NCBI GenBank assembly: GCA_963674455.1
Contig: CAVMBE010000033.1
Span: 226,932-290,931, forward strand
DNA: 64,000 nucleotides
Origin: Lecanosticta acicola
Lineage: Eukaryota > Ascomycota > Dothideomycetes > Mycosphaerellales > Mycosphaerellaceae
Direction of reading: 5' to 3'
In this document: positions 51,310 to 61,475 of the stretch, in pieces
Numbering within the stretch: position 1 is the stretch's first letter
Layout of the letters: every line of letters begins with the position of its first letter
Position numbers and translations under genes: made by a program
Notes under the pieces: generated by a model
What the model saw: the letters and a program-made list of their open reading frames with translations, nothing else
Databases searched by the model: none
Told to the model about the DNA's origin: nothing

Positions 51310-51536
51310 GAGGTGGAGCAAGAGGATGCTGTCTTGAGATACCTTTGACTTGCATGCTGTTAATGGATGCCACAGAAGGGAGGTGCTTCTCGAGATCTTT
51401 GATGTTGTAGCATGTACGGGATTTCTGCAGCCACGCGACCACGGCCGCGAGCTTTTGCGGGTTGCAGTTGACTTTTGGCGCCTATTCGAATGTTAGATGA
51501 ACTGCGCTCACCGGCTTTGAGATCACGTCTCACCAT
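50705..51536 (-). CDS. MND1: Meiotic nuclear division protein 1
   Basis: Three exons (51534-51536, 51481-51343, 51228-50705) give 221 residues. Exon 1 is only the ATG codon; a 52-nt intron (GTGAGA...AATAG) follows at once, and exon 2 begins APKVNCNPQK, which fits the MAPK start of fungal Mnd1. The N-terminal winged-helix-like part (IKDLEKHLPSVASINSMQVKDY, read across the second intron) and RVEKIGSGNWYWSF are hallmark blocks; a long coiled coil (about 95-190) follows. Mnd1 forms a dimer with Hop2 and helps Dmc1/Rad51 strand invasion in meiotic recombination. Intron 2 (51342-51229, 114 nt) contains a GAT microsatellite and no stop in the coding frame, so it can be read through as a poly-Ser insert; splicing is preferred because the insert breaks a conserved block. 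Confidence 0.92.
51257..51308. repeat. (GAT)n microsatellite in MND1 intron 2
   Basis: About 17 GAT/ATG-type units (ATC on the coding strand) make up almost half of the intron. If retained they encode a serine run in frame. Confidence 0.92.
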
Positions 51537-52298
51537 GTTGGTGTGTAGCTTGCTTGCGGCAAATGGTAGCTGCACGGGCGCAAAAGAGTCGAGTTGGTGT
51601 AAGCAGAATGAACGAGATGCAGGGAAGGAATTGGAATTGCAGGAGTTAGAATGTAACCATGGAAGTGAGGTGAGGTTCGCTTAGGCTTTGTAGTGGTTTT
51701 CAAGGAAGGGGCGACTCGCTAGCCGCCCGGGCTTGGCACTCGCATGTGACAAAAAGGGAAGGGACCCAGCCCAGTCTCTCCTCAGTGGCCTCTCACGATT
51801 CTCACGATTCCCACCCCGAATCTCTTGATGCTTGCACGCTCAGCGATACTCAGTAGAGCCTTGTGTCTTGTCCAGATCAATGTACTGCCAGAATGGACAT
51901 CGAAGCGCTCACAGAGACGGCGCAGCCAAGTCGCTGCCACCTGAACGCTATGTGTGCAACAGCGGACAGTGAAAGTGAGATTGCACAAGGCGAAAAATAC
52001 ATTTTCAAGACTGCATCAGCTGAATGGTGCTCGACGGAGCCAATGATGAATTTGACGCCTCCAAACAGACGCAAATGCCATCTCAGACACGCTAGTGGGG
52101 TGTAACCCCACTAGCGCGTCGCGTCTTGCCGAGCCAGCAGTCACTTTTCGCTTTGTCGATTGGGGCCGTGCTGCAGCTGCCTGTTGTTTGCGGAAACCAA
52201 GCCGGACGTCCTTAAAGCCCCAACCTCAGCGTGATCTTTACCAAGAATTCGACATAAAAACGGGTGCGGCGGCGGTGACTCCCTGGAAAGCCCCAATC
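51537..52298. other. Divergent promoter MND1 / MYND gene
   Basis: This 0.76 kb lies between two divergent genes. A perfect inverted repeat with 11-base arms lies at 52090-52116. The frame of the MYND gene is open upstream to 52095 but without conserved character. Confidence 0.55.
52090..52116. promoter_or_regulatory. Perfect inverted repeat (11-base arms, 5-base loop)
   Basis: CGCTAGTGGGG and CCCCACTAGCG flank TGTAA. It lies about 180 bases upstream of the MYND-finger start. It could be a dyad binding site for a zinc-cluster-type regulator or a hairpin in the leader; nothing proves either. Confidence 0.5.
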
Positions 52299-53068
52299 AT
52301 GAAGACATCTCAAGCCGTCGCCAAATGCGGCAATTGTGACAAGACAGATATCTCGCTGAAGAAGTGTGCCAAGTGCATGTCTGTGTCCTACTGCGACAGG
52401 GAATGTCAGAAATCCCACTGGAAGACTCATAAGAAAGTGTGCGCTATGCTTGCTGGTGCCACGAATCCCAAGAACAGTGCTCCAGGCGAGAAGATCCCAA
52501 AGAGGTCCAACTCCAAGCCTTTCACGGCCATCTACCACAACAATTTCCTGCATGACCGTCCAGAGGAAGAGACGTTCAAGATTCTGATCGATATCCTCCG
52601 GATGCGCCAAGAGGATACACACGCCTTCGAAGGTAAGGGCGAAGGTTCGAGCAGAGATTTCTTCTTGGCTAATTACACCCAGGCGACAACATGGACGGCT
52701 CGATCTACAACGGAGAGCGCACTTCAGAGAGAGCTTTTCGGCAGTTCCTGCGCAAGGCCAAGCAGGTAGAAGGCTTCCTGCCGCCATGGTGGAGTGATGA
52801 GAAGGTGGAAGAATGTGTCCGTTTTGGGCTGCAGAGCAACGACTTCTCGCTTGGCAGCGCACAAGAGAAGTCGGACATTCAAGAGGCCTGGGGAGACGAC
52901 AAAATGCCGATGAAGTTGCGCATGCTTGGAGAGAAAGTGTACGGAAACACGCCAGGAACAGGATCTCAAGGCGGAAGTACCATGCTGCAGATGATGATGG
53001 GAATGGAAAGAGGCTCGGGCATGCATTCGTCCACATTAGATATGGCGCAGCTTTTTGGAGCTCGTTGA
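52299..53068 (+). CDS. MYND-type zinc-finger protein
   Basis: Two exons (52299-52632 and 52683-53068) with a 50-nt phase-1 intron give 239 residues. The N-terminal MYND finger spans about residues 10-50 (CGNCDKTDISLKKCAKC, then YCDRECQKSHWKTHKKVC in pieces), with all seven Cys and one His ligand of the consensus visible. MYND fingers mediate protein-protein binding, often to Pro-rich partners. The remainder (FTAIYHNNFLHDRPEEETFKILIDILRMR, described by its start, and a Met/Gly-rich end) resembles small fungal MYND proteins of unknown role. No SET domain is present, so it is not a SMYD methyltransferase. The start is placed at ATG 52299 directly before the finger. Confidence 0.88.
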
Positions 53069-53372
53069 TAAAGCAAGCACATCCGATAGCCGCTCGTAGC
53101 ATCGGATATGCGGGACAGCAAGATGCTTGACAACATCCTCTCGTGTCATGGTGATGTTTCTGCGGACGAAAGCACTGGGTTTATGCTGTCCAACTGACTG
53201 TGATCTCCAGACTCACGAAAATGCTTGGGAGAACGATATCGTGTCGCTGTAGGAAGACGCTGAATGAGATCTGCCGCGGAGAGAAAGTTGCTCAGGTAAA
53301 TTTGACGATGTTCTTTTCCCATACATATCTCCTGCATTGCGACAAACACCAGGTGGCGGACTCTATCCCCAG

Positions 53373-54062
53373 CTAGACATCTCGACCTGCCCGGAGGAGA
53401 TCCATGTTGAAATCCCGTCCATTCGTGTGGAGCTTCTCTTTGGCCTCGTCACTCATCTCCGGTTTTCCAGACGGCGTGTCAAACCCGCCAGATTTCTTCT
53501 TATTCTTCTCCTCCTTCTCATCGCCGTCTTCAGCACAGCCACAGTCATAGAAATCGCCAATGTTGGCGCAATCAAATAGCTCCTTCTTCAGCCTCTCGTT
53601 GACTTTATTGTGCACATGGCACGCCCACGCAGCTGCTGCGGAACGGGATGAAACCTGGGGCGGGAACTTCTTCAAAAGCTGTCCAAAGTGCTCAGCACAC
53701 TCGCCGCACGGGTAGAGTCTCTGGAAGAGATGGATGTAGCTTTTCAAAGCCGCACTCTCATCCTGGGTGGGCTTGTCCGGAAATCTCGCCATTATTGTGT
53801 GTAGCAGCTTCCATGCCGCTCGTCCCAATTCTTCTTTTGCTGTCTCGTTTCCCAGCTTTGGGGCAATGGCGTGACCGCTGAGTGTCGTCTGGTCGATGGT
53901 CGTATCGTCGTGCGGTGGAGATGCGGCGCCAGGCCCGTTCAGGGGGCTCAGAACATCGATCGGACTGTTGCGGGACGTGGAGAGAAAGATGACTCCAGCT
54001 ATGACCACGAACAGGAGCAAGACTGTTGCGAGTCGCCGTGACGGTCCGGAGGATCGTGGCAT
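53373..54062 (-). CDS. ERV2: ER FAD-linked sulfhydryl oxidase
   Basis: The single-exon 229-residue protein has an N-terminal signal anchor (about residues 11-28, LATVLLLFVVIAGVIFLS) and an ERV/ALR domain at about 75-175. The active-site disulfide is Cys119-Cys122 (YPCGECAEHF); the FAD-binding WACHVHNKVNERL block and a downstream CANIGDFYDCGC Cys cluster follow, the latter fitting the C-terminal shuttle pair of Erv2. It would oxidise thiols in the ER lumen and pass electrons to oxygen. The membrane anchor and lack of a mitochondrial CxxC N-terminus separate it from Erv1. The tail is Lys/Glu-rich. Confidence 0.92.
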   Translation of the reverse strand: MPRSSGPSRRLATVLLLFVVIAGVIFLSTSRNSPIDVLSPLNGPGAASPPHDDTTIDQTTLSGHAIAPKLGNETAKEELGRAAWKLLHTIMARFPDKPTQDESAALKSYIHLFQRLYPCGECAEHFGQLLKKFPPQVSSRSAAAAWACHVHNKVNERLKKELFDCANIGDFYDCGCAEDGDEKEEKNKKKSGGFDTPSGKPEMSDEAKEKLHTNGRDFNMDLLRAGRDV

Positions 54063-54498
54063 GATGACGGTGTGCTGCTAGTGGTCAAGCTGTCATGTCG
54101 TTCGATGGGTTGCTGAGAGTATTTGGATGTTCCCCCATCAACCTGGCCACATGCCGTCGTCGTCGAGGAGGCCAGGAGCCAGCTTGCACATGCGGAGTGG
54201 AAATGCGCGGGTTCGAACAAAGGAACTGCTCGTCCATCAAAGCACATTCCGAACCCCAATAGGATCCCCGGTCACTGGAGATTCACTTCCAGGTGTGCGC
54301 TAGATAAAAATAGATTAGCGTGGACGGAAGCACGGGAGGCCTCTCCGCAAAGCTCCTGCGCAAGCTTCCGGCTTCTGACAGCGAGACCGGCGCACCGGCA
54401 AAGAATTGGCAGCGCTTCACTCTCAACTCATAAAAGGGAGAGACACTCTGACCATTGAAGTCGTACATCTCCAAGACTGAACAGCGAAGAGAATCATA
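54063..54498. other. Divergent promoter ERV2 / aminotransferase
   Basis: This 436-base region is shared by two divergent genes. A TATA-like CATAAAAG at 54429-54436 lies 63 bases before the aminotransferase ATG. Confidence 0.55.
54429..54436 (+). promoter_or_regulatory. TATA-like element of aminotransferase gene
   Basis: CATAAAAG in ACTCATAAAAGGGAG is the closest TATA match upstream of the start codon at 54499. The short distance implies a leader of about 30-40 bases. Confidence 0.35.
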
Positions 54499-55814
54499 AT
54501 GACCACGAGCTTTCCCCCACCGCCCGTCAATACCATTGGTAAGACATCCGACAGGGACCGAAATGCGTCAAACATACTGACCGGGCTTGAGACTGGGACG
54601 ACATTGGCTTCCGCGTCCGCGAAGGTACGTATCGAGATATAACACATGCTCCCCCTACCTATCTAATCTGCTGTTGTAGTTAATGGTCACATTGAATCCC
54701 AATACTCCGTTCACACTGGAAGATGGACGCCGCCCAAATTCGTCGAAGACCCGTTTCTGCGCCTCCATGGCATGGCACCGGGCCTCAACTACGGCATGCA
54801 ATGCTACGAAGGACTGAAAGCATCTCGAGGTCCCGATGACAAGACCATTGGTATTTTCCGGCCGCAGCGGAACGCCGAGCGCATCCAGCACTCCGCGTCG
54901 TTTGTTAGCATGCCCGAAGTTCCCGTTGAGCATTTCAAGCAATGCGTCCACCTGGCCGTCAGTCTGAATGCTGAATTCGTGCCGCCCCACAGGACGGGAG
55001 CCAGCATGTACGTCCGGCCTCTCCTCTTCGGCTCCAGCGCCCAGCTTGGCCTCGACCCTCCGGAAGAATACACCTTCCTTGTGTACGTGATGCCTACTGG
55101 CGTGTACCATGGCGTCCACCCCGTGGCCGCTCTGATTCTGGAAGATTTCGACAGAGCCGCGCCAGAAGGTACTGGTAGCGCGAAGATTGGCGGCAACTAC
55201 GCGCCTGTCTTGAGGCACAGCGGCAAGGCGAAGAAGGAAGGCTTTGGCATTACTCTCCACCTGGACAGTAGGACGAGGTCCGAGATCGATGAGTTCTCGA
55301 CATCTGGCTTCATCGGCATTCACGGCAATCCAGACCAAGGCTGCACCATTGTCGTACCGGACAGCAAGAACGTCATCAAGTCAGTCACAAGCGACAGCAT
55401 CTGCGAGATTGCAAAGAGCTGGGGCTGGAAGGTGGAGCAGCGACCGGTGAGGTCCTCCCTTTTCTCATGGAGATGAGACGAAGACTGACGCCGGGCCAGA
55501 TCAAATACGACGAGCTCCCAACGTTCACCGAAGTCGCCGCCGCAGGCACCGCAGCGGCCCTCGTCCCGATCAAGAGCATCACCATGCGCTCCAAGAACGA
55601 CGTCTTCAAATACCAAGGCGGAGGCGACGAGCCCGGTCCGGCCGTGGTGAAGCTCCTGGGCCAGCTGAAGGGTCTCCAGCAAGGCAGAGTCAAGGATGAC
55701 TTCGGCTGGGTGGAACAGGTCCGCCAGTACAAGCCTGATGAGTACGCGACGGACGGCGCGAGTGAGAGGGCTCAGAACGGCATCAATGGGCGCACGCCGA
55801 ATCAGCTGCCATAG
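54499..55814 (+). CDS. Branched-chain amino-acid aminotransferase-like enzyme
   Basis: Four exons (54499-54538, 54592-54624, 54680-55446, 55500-55814) give 384 residues. The protein is a class IV (fold type IV) PLP aminotransferase of the branched-chain group, swapping amino groups between Leu/Ile/Val and glutamate. The PLP lysine is Lys193 in GSAKIGGNYAPVL. GMAPGLNYGMQCYEGLKA, RTGASMYVRPLLFG, ELPTFTEVAAAGTAA are characteristic blocks. Intron 1 uses a GAG acceptor (54589-54591) preceded by an ACTGAC branch; it is chosen because it restores NTIDWDDIGFRVRE, the expected N-terminus. Exon 2 is only 33 bases. There is no clear mitochondrial presequence, so it may be cytosolic. Some relatives in this fungal subgroup serve secondary metabolism, but no such cluster is visible here. 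Confidence 0.9.
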
Positions 55815-56113
55815 GTCCACTTCCCCTTGAGAAGGACTATGTATGTACGAAAGAAACGAATTCGCACGTGCAATGGCAATCGCCCCTTCCTCACCACGTG
55901 TTAACATCCAAGTCCAGACCAGAAGTCAGCAGAGACTCCATCGGGGTTATGCGAGTATTTTCCAAGTTCTCGGATTGCTACACTAGCCAATGATTCTATC
56001 GTTATTGACGCTACTGATATCGAATCAACGCCACGCTCTGGGCATCCTACGCTGAGCTGACAGTCCCCGCAAACCCATTCAACGCTCCCCAAACTTCACT
56101 CTGTACCCCCAAT
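55815..56113. other. Convergent 3' region
   Basis: This is the gap of about 300 bases between the aminotransferase and the converging 444-residue gene. Nothing specific is visible. Confidence 0.5.
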
Positions 56114-57448
56114 CTAACCTCTAACATCTCGAGTCTCCCGCAAACCAGAATTCCTAAGCGACGCACTCGGCCCCACGACTCTCCCCACAGCAACCCAAAC
56201 TTCCCACCTCTCCTCCCAAACCTTTCCCGTCGTCCTCGCCCTGAACCAACCCCCCTCATCACGAGCCCTCCGAAGCAAACCCTCTCGCCTCGCCCGCTTT
56301 TCCCCTTCAGACAAAAACTCGGAAGTCAGCTCCACCCAAAGCCTTATCGCAACTTCATTCGCCACGTCGAGATCCAAGCAGCAGGCTAGATCCAGATCCA
56401 GATCGCCTCTTCCCGACGAGTCGTGATCGTAGTCTTGAAAATCGGGGGGCGTGCAGCGCTGCCGTCGGACGAAAAAGGCTGGTATGCTCGTCCAATCGTC
56501 TTGCGTGTGCAAGAGTTCGAAATCACGTTCCACGCCCCGGAAGTTTTCTAGAACGGCGACTTCCACCACGCCCACGCCTTGGGCTTCCAGACAGAAGTAT
56601 TTCGGGCCATCGGGGGAGGTTTCCTGGCGCACAGTGAAACCGCGCGAGGACGAGGACGCGGACGCGAGGAGGATGATGGGGTTGTCGGGCCGGGTGCGCC
56701 GGAGCTCTTTGACGGCCGCGGCGTTGGCCTCGTCGAGATCGTGAAAAGTGTCGTCGCCGCCGCCGCCGCCGCACCGTCGCCAGGGGATGTCCTGGAGCTG
56801 GAAGCCGAGCTGAGGGTCGTCGTCGTCGTCGTCGTGGGTCGCGTCGAGAAGGCAGTCACGCCGATAGACGGCGTATTCGATTTCGAAAATGCCGCTCTTC
56901 TGGGATTTCCCCCCGTCGTCTACTACGGGAAGCTTCTGGACGAGGCTGAAGATTTGGTGTTCGGCCATTTCGAAGAATGTGGAATTGTGGTCGTTTTCGT
57001 GCGTGGGCTGTAGGCTTTCGGTTTTGCTTTCGGTGATGGCTTGGATGATCTGGGCTTCCATCTTGCGCTGCAGCGAGGATTCGAGGGCTCTGTTGGCTTT
57101 CAGAAGCGCCGCGCTTTGTTCTCGACGGCTCACCGAAGCTAGAGTCTTTTCTCTTGATGGGACCTGGTCTGCATCCTCCTGCTCCATTTTCAACTCTCCT
57201 CGGCCGCTGTCCGCAATTGGCGAGCGCGTCGCTGGAAAACCGGGCGAGAGGGGCGTATTCGGGCTATGCGCCGGCTTCACTTCATATGGGGAAGCCTTGA
57301 TCGCCCGAATGACGGACTCGGTCACATTCGAAATCAGATCGCGCAACTCGGAAAGGTCGCAGAGGTCGTGCAGCTTATTTTCCCTGACGGCCACCATGAG
57401 CTCGAATGGGATGGGCACCTCGACGGTGACCAGAGTGCTGAGAGACAT
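56114..57448 (-). CDS. Unknown 444-residue protein
   Basis: A single open frame begins MSLSTLVTVEVPIPFELMV and is of normal coding character through most of its length. I do not recognise a family. The N-terminal 50 residues (VRENKLHDLCDLSELRDLISNVTESVIRAIKAS region) look helical; residues of about 85-150 are charged and helical (a short coiled coil is possible). The middle contains an Asp run and a Gly run encoded by GCC/GTC triplet repeats (56755-56775 and 56815-56840 on the plus strand), and the last 120 residues are rich in Glu/Arg/Trp (VWEERWEVWVAVG). No signal peptide or membrane segment is seen. A long frame also opens on the opposite strand in part of it, as expected in GC-rich DNA. 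Confidence 0.7.
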   Translation of the reverse strand: MSLSTLVTVEVPIPFELMVAVRENKLHDLCDLSELRDLISNVTESVIRAIKASPYEVKPAHSPNTPLSPGFPATRSPIADSGRGELKMEQEDADQVPSREKTLASVSRREQSAALLKANRALESSLQRKMEAQIIQAITESKTESLQPTHENDHNSTFFEMAEHQIFSLVQKLPVVDDGGKSQKSGIFEIEYAVYRRDCLLDATHDDDDDDPQLGFQLQDIPWRRCGGGGGDDTFHDLDEANAAAVKELRRTRPDNPIILLASASSSSRGFTVRQETSPDGPKYFCLEAQGVGVVEVAVLENFRGVERDFELLHTQDDWTSIPAFFVRRQRCTPPDFQDYDHDSSGRGDLDLDLACCLDLDVANEVAIRLWVELTSEFLSEGEKRARREGLLRRARDEGGWFRARTTGKVWEERWEVWVAVGRVVGPSASLRNSGLRETRDVRG

Positions 57449-60364
57449 TGTCGAGTTCCGTGTGGTGTTGTGGTGGCAAGATTCGGGTAGTCTAGCGAAG
57501 TTCTAGAAAGGGTTCCGGCGTGAAGAGCCCCGGTCGAGCACGGACCTCTTGGCAGACATGTGAAAGGGGTTCGAATTTCATATACGTCGTTTGCTTCCCA
57601 GGTATCCAGGCAGCAACAGTGGCAGCGGCTAGTCTGGTAGCAACGGAAAACTCATCATGTCTTGCGAGGTGATTTTCCTGTGCGATGAATGCTATCCGTG
57701 CTGTCAAACTCGCCGTTGGCACAGCAATTAGTCAGGAAATCCGATAGGCTCGACTCCTCGATATTCAAAGACACAATTTGAGATCGAGCTCTGCACGTAC
57801 TTGACTCGCCAGTGGTCTTAGAGTGTGGATAGATGCTGGGTGGGAGCAGCCGCCGGGATGTCCTATCCACTCACAAAGATGCTTGATTAGGGTCTTTGTG
57901 GAATCTCTCGTCCCTCCATCCCCATGCCTACTGTCACCGTTCCCGGCTATGAGCCTCTGGCCTTCCTGTCATCGCTAGATTGCCAGAGACCTCTCAGTTA
58001 CCACGCGTAACATGCAAAGTGACATTGAATTAGCCATTCCGCATCTCTGTGCTCTCCCCCTGGCCCCAGAACAATGAGCGCTCGTCCAACAGCTTGTCCC
58101 AAAGACGTGGCGTTTCGAGCGTCGGTGGTACATGCGGCCTTGATCTATTCGCCGCGATCCTTGTCATACTTCAAGAACGGCGTTGCTGTGGGCTCAATAG
58201 GGTCAAATATTTCGCTGTAGTCTCTCTGCTCGCTCCATGCATGCCTCCAGAGTACTGATCGGATCAGCTTGATAGAACCGAATTCGTCGCTGCAAAGCTT
58301 TCGCGGCTCACAATCAATCCACCGCTACGCTGGGATGGTGAAGTGCCCGAGCTGAGCTTACTTTCCCACGTTGAATTCTTGGAGACTGTATCTCCAACAT
58401 TACTACGTCGACCTCACTCCAAAACTTCGTCACGAAAATCAGCGCTCGATAAGGACCGGGAGACGCTCCACAGGCAGTCGCAATACGGCAGTCGATGGTT
58501 GATGGTAAGCACAAGCTTTCCGTAGATATCGTTTGAAGCTTCGCTCCCGAATTCTACGTCGTCCTGAAGCTACGAAGTTTGTACTCCGGCCAAGGGCGCG
58601 CCAAGAAATTGGCCTTGTACCGAACTGGTGATCGAAAAGTGGTGAGTGTCGTTGACTAAGAGCGTAAGCTTAGAGGAGGTTGTCGCAAGTATAACTTGAC
58701 ATCACTCCCAGGCACTCATGAATCTCGCAATAATCGGTTGGTGTGGGCGGATTTCCTGCGCATCGGAGTCGAGACTGCATGGCTGAAAAAAAAAACGCGC
58801 TGGACGATTACATACACAGCAGGGGACCTGAGGAACCCGACCTTGCCACTGGAGACTATGTGCCGCAATTAAGCTTCGCAGATGCGCAATCTACGAAGAG
58901 ACATGGTTGATACCTGGATCGTGGAGTCTGCGACGATTCATCTGGCGGGTCCAAGACCGCATTGCAAATTGATGGGCATGCGCCTCTGCACTTGTGGAAT
59001 ACTTGCAAGACCCACAGGAGATGCATTACTGGCGCTACAGCGTCACTCCCACCTTGAACCATTTTCTTCCCATAAATACGAGCGGACACAGGACCCGCAG
59101 TGAGTTGGACAGCAGCGATCGGCTCTGGTGTCTTCCGAGATGAAGGAGATGGTCGAGGAGATGCTGTGAAGCGCCTATGCGATTCGAAGTCTCGAGTGCT
59201 CAGCGGCAGAGCGGCCCTTCTTTGATCTCCAGGACATTGGCGGATGTAATACTCAGCTCCCGAAGATGTTGTGATTGCAACTTCCAGTGGCATACGAAAC
59301 AGCAATGGACACGGCAGGGAAGGGCAACAGTGGCATGACGTTCAAGTAGATGCAAGCGCAGGTTCCCGTTGTCGATCGCAAATCTCCGGTCCATGCAAGA
59401 AATGCATCCGCTCGCGAGGCACGCTCTCACCGACAATTTCGAAGACCAAAAGCATCATCGGTGTACAGCAGCGCGGGGCAGCGCGTGCAGCAGTATGGGG
59501 ACTTTGCGTCGTCAATGTCTCCTGCGCAGCAATGTGGAAATCAAGTCGGACGCGGTCTTTTTCGGGACCGAGAACAGGGACGGGAGGACAAGAGAAGATG
59601 CCAATAGAAGTAGATGGTTCGGGAGGATAGGCGGAAAGTCGCATTCGTCGGGTTCGAGGTACCCACCACCACGCGGACAAGCGGCGCGAAGCATCCACGA
59701 TGGTCAAGGCGGCATCAGGTGCAGCACGTCTGATGTCGAAAGCCACGCGATGGACAGGCTCCAGCAGAGCAGGTTCGGGATGCAAGAGCATTTCGAAGGC
59801 CGCAGGAAGTCTTGCTTCATTCTGCGATGCTCTGTACGCGTGAAGGCGTTGAAATGGTGCAGGGCGTCTCAAGTCGCTCGATCCGGCCTTCCGCAGCCAA
59901 GTCACACGGCATTGGCGGATACGGTATGCATTACGATGTCTGCAGGACAGAGTGCTCGATCGGAGGGGACAGCTTGAAGGATTGTGGATGGCGAGGCTAT
60001 GGTGCTGGAAGGAGCACGTGTTTGCGACGAAGGATTAGTTATGAATGGATCGGAGTTGGCGATAGCGAAAGGAAGGGCAGATAAGGTATGTGGTCGGGCC
60101 GTGAGTGGCTAAGGAACCGGAAGTAGTTAGGATGGAGAGCATGGATCACTCTGGGGATTGTGGATGCACGATGGATGAGGTGGTTGGCGCGCGGATGCTT
60201 GGCAGTGGCGCTTGTCGCATGGCCGGTGGTCTGTCTGGGCGGCGGGAGGATGCATGACGGGGATGTGGCGCGTATTGCGACATGGCAGACGCACATCTCA
60301 CACCCCCCCCCACCGGCAAGACCGAGCGGCGGATTGGCTGGAATAGGCAGCTGTCTGCTCTGGC

Positions 60365-60467
60365 TGGTGAGTGGCGAGTGGCGAGTGGCGAGTGGTGAGT
60401 GGTGAGTGGTGAGTGGTGAGTGGTGAGTGGTGAGTGGTGAGTGGTGAGTGGTGAGTGGTGAGTGGTG
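60365..60467. repeat. (GAGTGGT)n heptanucleotide minisatellite
   Basis: About 14 units of GAGTGGT (the first few GAGTGGC) are repeated head to tail. A seven-base unit cycles through all frames and creates artificial Thr/His/Ser ladders on the minus strand. Confidence 0.93.
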
Positions 60468-61221
60468 CGAGGGGAAGGGATGATGAGATGCGATGTGATG
60501 GGCGGTGTTCAAGCGAAACGGGCTCCTCCACACGCTGCAAATCCTCCAGGAACTAGTCCCCGGTTGCCCGGATGCGCAAGTGGAGAGACCGACCGAGAGA
60601 CCAATCAAGGCAGCTTGCGTCACTCTCGCCCTCCGCGCGAGGAAACGGCTCACGCGCTGCTGTTTCGCCGTAACTGCCTCACGATGCAGTGCGAGGGCAG
60701 TGAGATTATCATGGGGAACATCTCACGATGCCACCACGAACGGACTTTGCAACGCCGGCGCTACCCGGTCGCGCAGCGCAACGCATGCCAGTGGGCGTCG
60801 CGGCGTGGGAGAGCAGAGCGAGGCGAGCGGAGAATACATGTAATGAGATGATGATCATGGAGGGAATGGAATCTCACTATGTGTACTGTGATATGATCGA
60901 AGACGAGCAGTAGCGACGGCGGTAGAAGAGCGCCGACCGTCCAATCGGTGCGGGTCTGGGCTCTTATCTCGAGGTGGAGCCCATCGCGACTGCAGTCGGC
61001 TGCGTCTTTGTCTTTGTGCCACTACTGCCGCGAGGACAAGGGCAGGAGCGTCCAGTGTCTCAGCCACTCACAGCTCACGACCGCTTGCGACCTGCTCCTG
61101 CCTTATCCGCCGCCCATAACCTCACGCCGACTCATTGTCAGGGTACCTCGCTGGGAAATCTCACCTCTCTCTCTCTCTCTCCCGTCTCTCTCGGGCCTTG
61201 CATTTCTCCTCTTCTTCATAT

Positions 61222-61227
61222 TATATA
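61222..61227 (+). promoter_or_regulatory. TATA box of amino-acid permease gene
   Basis: ATATTATATACACTG lies 254 bases upstream of the ATG at 61476, after CT-rich sequence. Confidence 0.4.
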
Positions 61228-61250
61228 CACTGCGACTCCCGGTCGTTCTT

Positions 61251-61274
61251 GCTGCTGCTGCTGCTGCTGCTGCC
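61251..61274. repeat. (GCT)n microsatellite in permease leader
   Basis: Eight GCT units lie just downstream of the TATA element and probably in the 5' leader of the permease mRNA. Confidence 0.9.
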
Positions 61275-61475
61275 GCTGCCCTACGCGGTCGCACCTCCCG
61301 CCGGACCACGCGACACCACGGCAACCCCACGAGCATTCCTACCAGTGTATACTTAGACTATCTCGGCATCCACCCTCTGCGTCGGGGACATCAACATCAA
61401 CACTCACACTCCCTCACCTGCCAACCTCCGCCGACACTGACATCCACACATCCACTCGGATAACGACATAACGTC

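Larger units (their letters stand above)
57449..61475. other. Gene-poor 4 kb region
   Basis: This is the longest gene-free stretch of the window. Frames up to about 200 codons exist on both strands near 59340-59980 and 60040-60650, but they overlap, lack motifs and are partly made by simple repeats. The stretch holds a heptanucleotide minisatellite (60365-60467), and the right end is the promoter and leader of the permease gene with a TATA element and a GCT repeat. Some short frames between 58340 and 58620 look weakly protein-like and could be remnants, but I cannot name them. Confidence 0.45.

Noticed and set aside
59342..59977. Overlapping 187- and 202-codon frames on both strands
   Set aside because: Neither has motifs, a clear start or splice support, and they overlap each other. 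They could not be distinguished from chance in GC-rich DNA.
60039..60653. 204-codon minus-strand frame with repeated SPLTTHH units
   Set aside because: It is generated by the GAGTGGT minisatellite, which repeats every 21 bases in any frame. No domain and no splice or start context.
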